NCBI RefSeq assembly: GCF_036320965.1
Contig: NC_092232.1
Location: 52,495,982-52,559,981, forward strand
Direction: 5' to 3'
From: Panulirus ornatus
Taxonomy: Eukaryota > Arthropoda > Malacostraca > Decapoda > Palinuridae
DNA: 64,000 nt
Positions 55,793-64,000 of the stretch are shown here, piece by piece; the first letter of the stretch is position 1; every line of letters begins with the position of its first letter. Under the pieces are notes generated by a model. That model ran no database searches. It was not told the DNA's origin and saw nothing but the letters and a program-made list of their open reading frames with translations. A program made the position numbers and the translations under genes.

Positions 55793-55793
<1 letters not shown>
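55544..55793 (+). mobile_element. SINE-like repeat, copy A
   Basis: A ~250-bp unit flanked by (TA)n on both sides. Blocks in order: ATCCCTGGGGATGGGGG, ACGTATTCCCTGCGTGTCG, AAGGCGACTAAAAGGGGAGG, GGCTGGAAATCCTCCCC, a T-rich run, AAAGAAGGAACAGAG, GGCCAGGTGAGGATATTCC, GGCCCAGTCCTCTGTTC, and the tail GCTACCTCGCTAACGCGG then AAATGGCGAATAGTTT and A-rich. No ORF. The tail resembles the RTE LINE 3' end. I cannot recognise a tRNA- or 5S-type promoter head. Confidence 0.85.

Positions 55794-55846
<53 letters not shown>
55794..55846. repeat. (TA)n microsatellite 3' of SINE-like copy A
   Basis: About 26 units with an early AA interruption. Confidence 0.97.
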
Positions 55847-55848
<2 letters not shown>

Positions 55849-56007
55849 ACGATGGCTGAGTACTGAACACAGTGAGGACTGCCTGCTTATGTAAGATGAA
55901 GGCGGGTCATACGTAGACCCTTTATCTCGTCCAGATGTAAGGGAGCTCCTTACCTTTTCCCCAGGGCAGGAGTGGTGCATAGATAGATACGGCACACTGG
56001 TAGATGC

Positions 56008-56215
56008 ACCTCTTCCCTGCCTTGAGCAGGGGTACGGGAGGGGCCTGAGCTGATGACGGTACACGGGTGGGTGTACCTCTTCCCTGCCTTGAGCAGGGGT
56101 ACGGGAGGGGCCTGAGCTGGTGACGGTACACGGGTGGGTGTACCTCTTCCCTGCCTTGAGCAGGGGTACGGGAGGGGCCTGAGCTGGTGACGGTACACGG
56201 GTGGGCGTACCTCTT
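56008..56215. repeat. 67-bp tandem repeat, three copies
   Basis: Unit contains CTCTTCCCTGCCTTGAGCAG, GGGTACGGGAGGGGCCTGAG and GACGGTACACGGGTGG. Confidence 0.92.
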
Positions 56216-57235
56216 ATCTAGAAGAGGCGTGAGAAGTACAAGCGTGTCAGTCTCCGTCACGAGGGCGTCATGCCCATCAACAGATACGGATGATGCAAGA
56301 AAAAGGTGAAACCAGACGTCAGTGAAACTTTACGAAATGGTGAGACGGAATCGTGAGTGACAGTGACGCCTCATTCCCTCAGGTGTGGCGCAGAGACAAG
56401 AGTGAAAGTGAGACAAAAGCAATACAGAGAACGACATTATTCTTCGACTCTTTTAAGTTAACTCTTACATCATGGTTGCATGAACGCACCTCACAGATGT
56501 ATCTTATCAAAGATGCGTAACTTTGACAAACATCAACTTCAAAGACCACTATAAAACAGTAATAAATAATGCATAAGTACCTTCGAACCTCACCCGCGGG
56601 CTTCGAATCCTGGTGAAATTACACCTTCACACAACGTCACCTGACACCCGTCAATGGGATGACTTCCCTATCGCAGTTGTCGATGTGAGACACAACTGAA
56701 ACAACACCCGTGAGACCGCAGGACGTCAGAAGTACAGTACGGGAGGGGAACAGCATCAGCGTTCAGGACCCGAGAGTGTTTTGAGTACTACATACATTTT
56801 TCTCTTCATATGACAGTTCGAATACATGGCAATGGTCCGGTGCAGATAATGCTGGGTTCTATAACTGCTATATAGCCTATTAAATAGTTGTTTTGTGTAT
56901 TCTTCCTTATCTAATGACAAATACTATGAATGTCTACGAGAAAACGTCAAGATGGATATCTACATAAGCATATTCTATCTGACTTGTCAGACTGCAGTGG
57001 TTATACAGACCTGGGAGCCCCAGTAACAATCAGCTTGAATCATTGGAGGAACAACGGGTGTAAACCCGCTTCGACCATGAGCCATCAAATCGTCATATGG
57101 TATACGAACAGCATAATGTACCAGTATAGACCACTGGGATACACGTCAAGACTGAGGTTATACACCCAATAGCCATATGACGGATCTTCCCACCTGCTGC
57201 CGACGACAGCAGGGTACTCTACATATACTGTAGAG

Positions 57236-57330
57236 CAGTGGTTCCCAAACTTTTTGGACTGGCGTCCTCTTTTGGTCATCACGAAATCCTCACGCCCCGT
57301 TCATACTTCTTTTTTTTCATCCTTTTATAA
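57236..57330 (+). mobile_element. hAT-like terminal inverted repeat remnant
   Basis: CAGTGGTTCCCAAACTTTTT followed by GGACTGGCGTCC resembles the 5' end of hAT (Charlie-like) DNA transposons. No matching opposite end was found nearby, so only one end or a decayed element is present. Confidence 0.5.
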
Positions 57331-57539
57331 ACTATACATTTTGTATCATATGTTTTAGTATTGTTGAGGATCAGCTAAATGGTAACTAATTCATCCTCGT
57401 ATGATTGAATAAGGGTGGAAGAAGACGCCTGAGACAACTAGATGACTTGATTCCTACGTTTCGGGTCTGTGAACCATCTTCTGGGAGTGGACAACTGACC
57501 ACAGCAAAGGTACAGGTGCTGCTCAGGTCAACCCACACA

Positions 57540-57695
57540 AGTTAGACACCATACCACAGTCACACACAACACCACAATGTCACACACCACACAGTTATAC
57601 ACCATACTACAGGCACACACCACACATACAGTCAGACACCACACCACACAGTCACACTCCACAGTCACTCACCACAGTGCACAGTCACACACCTA
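57540..57695. repeat. degenerate CACAGTCACAC repeat
   Basis: A run of imperfect CACACACCACACAGT-like units, rich in A and C on the plus strand. Confidence 0.7.
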
Positions 57696-58755
57696 ACTAC
57701 AACGTGGATTAAATAAGAAACCATAAGCCTTTTCATTGGGCCACGAATGGGTATTGTGCATCACGCCACAACTACGAACAAAATCCATAAAAAATAAATA
57801 AAAGAGGGCAAAAATGAACCCAAACACACAGTGAGAACCACGAGATCAAATCTTAACATATCGGAGGGTGTGGGAAGTGGTGGGTGGCAGTGTTGTGAGA
57901 GGCGAGCAGTGAGCCAGTGTGGTATCTATGACTTGTACAAGACGTGTGAGGAGAGAAATGTCATGGAGAGATAACAACTGGTGGTGGTGACTGCTGTATT
58001 GTGGTTTTGCAAGGCTATGTGACAACTTAAACCAAAGAAAGGAATTCTATTGAATGACATAGACTCTAGAGTGTCCCTCTATTAACTTCTTTTAACCAAC
58101 AATCGTAATTCTTGGTATATGGCTTCAGATCCCCTTTCTCCCGGTATCCACATCATTCCCCTCAAAGGGGTGCACTCTCCTCATTGGAAGCACTGAACGT
58201 AAAGGGAACACAAGCAGCTCCTCCAGGATGCATCAGGTGGGGGACACGTCACAAGCTTCACTTAGGCTCGCATGAAATCAACTGCAGGAACAGTCCTTAG
58301 GGTGAGGAGTCCTTGGGAGGAAGCAATGCCATCTGTCGAGACGCCACGGTGGAGACAAGTGAAGGTGCAGCATATACGGATCAGTCAGTCGATTCCGTCT
58401 CCCAAACTTCTTTCGGATCTCGATAAGTTTTGTTCTCAAGGGAACAGAGGACCTCATCCACAACACCGTTGCGACTGGCAGTGGGGATGTCTTTAGAATG
58501 CCTCATGAAATCTATATCACCATGCGTAATGAAAGGAACTAATCTACATATCTATGAAGATATATCTTCTCTTTAAGTGTTAGGTAAGGATCTTCTCAGC
58601 CTTATAGTAGGCTCAGATTCCAAACTCTCAGCATGATAGCCGGAAATCTGAGAAGCTTTCAGACTTGCAGCTGAGAGTGAGTGACCGACGAACGGCGACC
58701 GTATTTCCACGTAACGAGATCAACACAATAACATCGTACCTTAGGAGGGAGGGAG

Positions 58756-58757
<2 letters not shown>

Positions 58758-58839
<82 letters not shown>
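58758..58839. repeat. (GA)n microsatellite
   Basis: About 41 units. Confidence 0.98.
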
Positions 58840-58841
<2 letters not shown>

Positions 58842-59857
58842 CGGGCTGACATCCTGCAAACAAAGCCCCTCGGGCGGGAAGACATCACTCACCCCGCATC
58901 ACAACATCCTGGCCGCCAAAAGCACACAGTCCGTGGCGATGCGATTCACAACGTTACGACTACTGCAGGTGCAAGCTCGCTCAAGCACCAACCACCACCA
59001 CCACCACCACCAGTGGATGTCAAGCACCCATACTGTGTACGACCTCTGGGCACGACGGTGTCATCTCTGAGCACGAAGGTATAACAACACACTCGTATGA
59101 TGAATGGGGTTGGCTATAGACGAGTCCATCGGGTGGTAAGTCATGGGTATGATGGCCCGTGATGGAGCCTAACCCGTCAATAGTCAAGTCAAAAGATCAC
59201 GCCATCGTACCCTAAAGATAGCCTCGCGGTATTCACGGGGCATAAAGACGATATACTGATCAGCTCTGAAGACTCAAAAGATAAATTCTAAAGTACAAAA
59301 CAGCAGACGAAATAAATGTCACACAATTCTTCCATTTTTCCGGGAGAGTTTGTTGAAAGACTTGTCGCTACAAACAGCCAAGGGGAACATACTTGAACAA
59401 ATACACTTAACATACGATCACATGGGTTGGTGTTCCAATACAAACACATAAGATTCCCCTCAACGCCCGCCCGCGGGGGGAACTGAATGATGCGATACCC
59501 CAGAATCAACACAGTTTCTCATCCACGACCTAATGGCATAATGATTTCCAAGAAGATGCTTCTGAAATATGCAGTTCTGCTGCCTGGGCAAACATGACAG
59601 CACCCACACAAGGTTACAATGACAGCCCTTGTGTCAAGCCTCAGTCACCGTGGGCGCTCAGTGAGCACAGACCTCTTGTCAACAAGCCAGAGAGCGAGCG
59701 CTGATGAGTGAGGCACGGAGTCAGCAGTGGAGGCCAGTCGGGGAGTGTGCAAGTCCCGCGCACCCACTCACCGTGACGAACGATGTGCGGCCGCACTTGA
59801 CACTGGCGTCCCTAAGCGGCAGCCAGATGCCACCACTTGATGTTAGTTACTGCGGCA

Positions 59858-60135
59858 GGAGGTCCTCTCCTCTCCTACAGGCACCAGACCCGATCACAGC
59901 CACGCACCAAGCAGGAGGCCCTCTCCTCTCCTACAGGCACCAGACCCGATCACAGCCACGCACCAAGCAGGAGGCCCTCTCCTCTCCTACAGGCACCAGA
60001 CCCGATCACAGCCACGCACCAAGCAGGAGGCCCTCTCCTCTCCTACAGGCACCAGACCCGATCACAGCCACGCACCAAGCAGGAGGCCCTCTCCTCTCCA
60101 ACAGGCACCAGACCCGATCACAGCCACGCACCAAT
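59858..60135. repeat. 56-bp tandem repeat, five copies
   Basis: Unit is AGGAGGCCCTCTCCTCTCCT, ACAGGCACCAGACCCGATCA and CAGCCACGCACCAAGC. Copies are nearly identical. Confidence 0.93.
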
Positions 60136-60472
60136 CAACCACCATCACCACTCACCTCAAAGGTGTTCTTCCAAATTCCAATTTATCTTTTATGAAGCCG
60201 ACGACGTAATCTCCAGACTCGAGAGATACCGAAAACTTCCAGCCACGGTCTTGGCTGGCAGGCAAGGGAGTGAAAAATGACAGCACAGGAGTGAGTGACG
60301 TGAGGGCGTTGAAGAGCCACCAGGGACAATATTGGACTGAGTGAAGCAAGAAGAGCAACCCTGATAACCTCCCCCCCCCACCTCTCTGCCTCAGCTCCCT
60401 CCCTCCCCGCCCATGATAACGTTATCAGTGATAAATATGTCGGCCGCTGGTCTGATCCTACCCCCACTTCTG

Positions 60473-60475
<3 letters not shown>

Positions 60476-60521
<46 letters not shown>
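60476..60521. repeat. (CA)n microsatellite
   Basis: About 23 units. Confidence 0.97.
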
Positions 60522-60522
<1 letters not shown>

Positions 60523-60659
60523 TACACCTCCTGCCTTATCTAACGTCCTTAACCTCCTCAACACAACCACACGATTATTGTTCTCGGTTCGAGTCATTCG
60601 TCTGTTTTTAAAAGACATTGGTTGTGATCAGGTCACCCTTCACTCTTCTCTCTTCTAAC

Positions 60660-60890
60660 GTGGGGCTAATTTAAAATCATTTAGCCTTTCCGTGTAACTT
60701 ACCTCTGTTAATTCTAGTATCATCTTTCTTGACCTTTCCATCTTCTCCATGAACTCTATGTGCTTTTTCAGGTCCGGTGTCCAAATCTGAGAAGCATATT
60801 CAAGTTTTGACCTTATGTAGGATATGAACAGCTTATCAAGAATTTTCTCATCCATATACTTGAAAGCTATTTTGAAACAACACAGTATGT
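60660..60890 (-). pseudogene. CR1-like LINE fragment (post-RT domain)
   Basis: The minus frame reads YMDEKILDKLFISYIRSKLE, YASQIWTPDLKKHIEFMEKM and ERSRKMILELTEVSYTERLN. This matches the thumb region of CR1/jockey-type proteins (RP.LEYA..VW.P....I...E..QR..TK.I.EL....Y.ERL). About 75 residues, no flanking RT. Confidence 0.75.
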
Positions 60891-61084
60891 AAGGCAAGGT
60901 CCCAGACCCAGTTATGAGGGGTAAGGTCTCGGATCCAGCTATGGGAGGTAAGGTCCCGGACCCAGCTATGGGGGTGGGTGGGGGGTAAGGTCCCGGACCT
61001 AGTTCTGGGGGTAGAAGACCCCCATTGTAGGATATACATAAACACACCTACCAGGCTGATCTTGCGTCCCCTAAGCACGACTTT

Positions 61085-61190
61085 ACCATCCTTTAGCACG
61101 AGGGTAAAACCTTAACGTGACCTTTGACCCTGATTCCTTCTTAAAGTTCAGGCCATCATGTGCCGTATCGTCGTGCCCATGGGTTCGAAC
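61085..61190 (+). repeat. dispersed GGTCGTACCGTCGTGCT family member
   Basis: TTTAGCACGAGGGTAAAACC, GTGACCTTTGACCCTGATTC, TTCAGGCCATCATGTGCCG and TATCGTCGTGCCCATGGG keep the family order. Confidence 0.55.
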
Positions 61191-61461
61191 TATGGTACTT
61201 CTTTGTATGATGGTCCACGGCTCATCTGTCCCTCGTGGTCTTCAGCTGTTCTCGTCACTGACTGAAATAACTCAGTCATACATAATTCTTTTATTCTTCA
61301 CGTTTTCTGTCTTCGTCACTCCCTTGTCTTCCAAGGTGATACAGTCAAAATGATAACTGATAAGAGATAACACAAGCCCATCGTAGGGTTATGGGAGTGT
61401 ACCTCTCTTGCTCTGACTCTTATCAGTTGCAATCATATTCGGCTCAGTGATAACTTCCTCA

Positions 61462-61608
61462 CGGGTTATCAAGGTTATCACCATCATCACTATCAGGGAT
61501 GGGTCTGTCACCATCATCAGCTATGGTGCAGTAACCATCACCATCACCAAAGATAGTCCAGTCACCATCACCATCACAAGAAGGGGAGATGCGCTCGCCA
61601 TCACCATG
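61462..61608. repeat. degenerate CACCAT-rich repeat
   Basis: Loose ~45-50 bp period built on GTCACCATCACCATCAC blocks. Confidence 0.7.
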
Positions 61609-62665
61609 AGGGAGGGGTGAGGAAATGTATTTCGGAGAGGTGAGCGAGTGATTGAATAACAGAACCCCAAGTTTACCCACTTTTCAAAAGCCACTTCGAA
61701 GTCTGTATATACGAGTCAACACAGTATATCATCATGTGCTGGCCAGTCCCTCCCTGGAGACCTGGAGGTCAAACATGGTGACATACGCGACCCTCTTCGT
61801 CTTAAATTGTGTTTCCTGTGAAGCGTTTAAGTTAAATTTGGTCTTATTACCCGGTGCCCAGCGAGCGTTAATTTTCTGTATCGCTCACAGCCGATGTCCA
61901 TCCCTCTATGCAGACATGAAATTCAAAGTTCTGACAATAACTTGTAGCGAAACTTGGGTATGTTGGCGTGACCACTTACCTGTTATTATCACTTCACATC
62001 TGCCGTGTCGTTGTTGACACTTTAAATGCGCGAGATGGCAGGACTTAGGTTCAATCACGTAAATGTCTTTCCCCTGTTGCCAACAGCCTTGGCCTCTAGT
62101 TAAAGTTGACGTCAGCTGCTGCGTTTGTCATTATAATACTAGCTTTGACTTCATGGCTGAGACGGACACAGACATAACTTTTAACGACATTTTACATCGA
62201 CTTTTAACACGGTAACGAATGAGTAAGGGAGTCTACATTTCCGTCTATCATTCTTTCCCACTTTATCATCCATCTGAGAACATATTTCTTTCTCAATGCC
62301 CCTAAGTTCATTGAAAGGAAAACATCCCCTTCCATTATCCTTTCCCGTCAGCTTATACCACAAGCACATTCCCTTCCACCCTTTCCATCCAGTAGGCTGA
62401 CACTCATCTGTGTTAGTAAACACAATATCCGAGTAATAAGGACTTACGTCATACTACAGAGTCTCCTACATGTCCATATCCCCCAGTGTTAACACACATG
62501 TACTTAATTCACTCCAGGGGAACTGGTGTGGGTGGCTTTCATCTATACTCATGAGTGACGAAAGCCTCATATATATACTCGTGAATGATGAGTATGGGAA
62601 GGGGGTGTTGGACCGTCATAAGAGGCGAAATTCTGTAAGACTTGCTGCATGACTTCAGCTCGTCT

Positions 62666-62668
<3 letters not shown>

Positions 62669-62722
<54 letters not shown>
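62669..62722. repeat. (TA)n microsatellite 5' of SINE-like copy B
   Basis: About 27 units. Confidence 0.97.
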
Positions 62723-62725
<3 letters not shown>

Positions 62726-62964
62726 CCCTGGGGATAGGGGAGAAAGAATACTTCCCACGTATTCCCTGCGTGTCGTAGAAGGCGACTAAGGGGGGAGGGA
62801 ACGGGGGGCTGGAAATCCTCCCCTCTCTTTTTTTTTTTAATTTTCCAAAAGAAGGAACAGAGAATTGGGCCAGGTGAGGGTATTCCCTCAAGGCCCAGTC
62901 CTCTGTTCTTAACGCTACCTCGCTAATGCGGGAAATGGCGAATAGTTTGAAAGAAAGAAAAAGA
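62723..62964 (+). mobile_element. SINE-like repeat, copy B
   Basis: Nearly the same sequence and block order as the copy at 55.5 kb, again between (TA)n tracts (62669-62722 and 62965-62980). Tail: GCTACCTCGCTAATGCGGG, AAATGGCGAATAGTTTG, then AAAGAAAGAAAAAG. The high similarity suggests recent spread. Confidence 0.85.
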
Positions 62965-62984
62965 TATATATATATATATTAACC

Positions 62985-64000
62985 TCGCGAGATGGGGAGG
63001 AATTTTCCAATCTGACGGCGTCCATGAACCACATGATTCATGACTGACCACCTCTCCACTACCGCGAAGGCGAGGGATCTGCTCGACCCTTACTTCGTCT
63101 CGTCTTCCGCCACCGCCAGTCCAATGCACCAAAAAATGAACGAAGAAAAGTTAAGAGAGAGAGGCTAAAGGTAACACTCGGGGTGAGGTGGACTTACGAG
63201 ACGCTGTGTCCATGTCAAGATTTTCTCCCCAGTCATGTGAAAGGCAATATAGTGGTCTGGGCTGATGCCATTACTGGGTTAATCCCATCGGTTCCTCACC
63301 ACGACGCAGTATTCATAAGGCTCAGGTATGCAGCGCATATAAGAATGTAATGAAAATCATCCACAACCAGTGATGCAAAAATATCCAATTTTGTCCCCGA
63401 GTGTAGAGCAGAATGGAAAATCTTGGCAATCTTTTCCGTATGGCAGAACATTATTCTACAGTGATCCCCGTCGTAAACATGAACGTAACACAGACCTAAT
63501 CCCTGTCGTAAAAGAGAAAACGTAATGACTAAGGTAATACCCGTGTACACCCTGATGTACGTAACGTGTACGATATCACTCTTGTACACCAGGACCGTGA
63601 CAAGATCAGCAGACCACCAGCGAAACATGCAACACTGTGCTAAACACAAATTCCCCAAAAGTTATCAGATATTGCGCATGGGAAGGTTAGTTACAGGTGA
63701 ATAACTTCTGGTAACTTGGAGGAGGACAGAAGATAAGGAATAGGAAAATGAGGAACAGAAATGAATAAACTAGTTATAAGATACAGAGATGTGGACGAGT
63801 GATAGGAAAAAGAGGGACTTTGGAAGTCTAACAGTGGCCCCAAGAATGACGACTTGAACCCTGTGTATTCCTAATGATGTGAAAAGGAGGAGATAGTGTG
63901 CTAACCCGACGCCACAGATAAGAATGCAGATGATATTCCGTGAAACATGGTGAAGGAAGCTGCAAGATCATTCTCAGACGACAACACGAGAGCAACCTCC
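62985..64000. other. no gene seen
   Basis: The longest frame (63296-63658, minus, 120 codons) has no recognisable domain and no supporting splice context. Confidence 0.4.

Larger units (their letters stand above)
56220..58755. other. no gene seen apart from the hAT-like end
   Basis: Holds the hAT-like sequence at 57236 and the CACAGTCACAC run. Remaining frames are short and unrecognised. Confidence 0.4.

Noticed and set aside
56581..56640. GCTTCGAATCCTGG, a tRNA B-box-like string
   Set aside because: No A box or cloverleaf could be folded around it by eye.
63296..63658. 120-codon minus ORF near the right edge
   Set aside because: No domain, codon pattern or splice context. Length is within chance expectation for this amount of DNA.

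Overview
The window is eukaryotic genomic DNA, most likely from an arthropod and probably a decapod crustacean. Three observations support this. Long pure dinucleotide microsatellites (CT/GA, CA/GT, TA; many over 60 bp) are very dense. Genes are sparse and introns are very large. Relics of RTE-, jockey- and CR1-like LINEs are mixed with many minisatellites. The taxon is inferred from these features, not proven by a marker gene. No rRNA, tRNA or CRISPR array was recognised.

The only host gene I can support is the 5' end of a Fat-like (kugelei / FAT1-2-3 type) giant protocadherin on the minus strand. A 3.2-kb exon (41046-37830) holds a 48-nt 5' UTR, a signal peptide and nine cadherin repeats; a second exon (36451-36250) carries the tenth. 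Both exons have good splice sites. The next exon should lie to the left but none is visible, so 1-36249 is probably one very large intron. Everything right of 41047 is 5' intron or upstream DNA. The big exon carries one apparent 1-nt frameshift near 38132.

Mobile elements dominate the rest. A nearly complete RTE-type LINE with an open 976-codon endonuclease/reverse-transcriptase ORF lies at 44252-47395 (minus). A 5'-truncated close copy with a 14-bp target-site duplication lies at 13948-14982 (plus). A ~250-bp SINE-like family (five copies) ends in a sequence resembling the LINE tail and, like the LINE, lies next to (TA)n tracts. A 290-bp foldback element with a 12-bp target-site duplication sits at 52140-52429, and single-arm relatives lie at 5405-5595 and 44036-44190. 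Degraded jockey-like LINE pieces lie at 6.1, 9.5-10.9, 13.4, 29.3 and 48.6-49.2 kb. CR1-like pieces lie at 1.4, 9.3, 53.1 and 60.7 kb. hAT-like end sequences occur at 12.8 and 57.2 kb.

Layout: 0-36 kb is intron with mixed repeats, including minisatellites with 18-, 38-, 32-, 43-, 21- and 52-bp periods and a snap-back repeat at 34.2-34.6 kb. 36-41 kb is the cadherin gene. 42-44 kb is a ~58-bp-period minisatellite. 44-47 kb is the RTE LINE. 47-64 kb is more relics, microsatellites and arrays with 30-, 67- and 56-bp periods. I see no multi-gene system. The most interesting material is the relation between the RTE LINE, the SINE-like family and TA tracts, and the foldback family.
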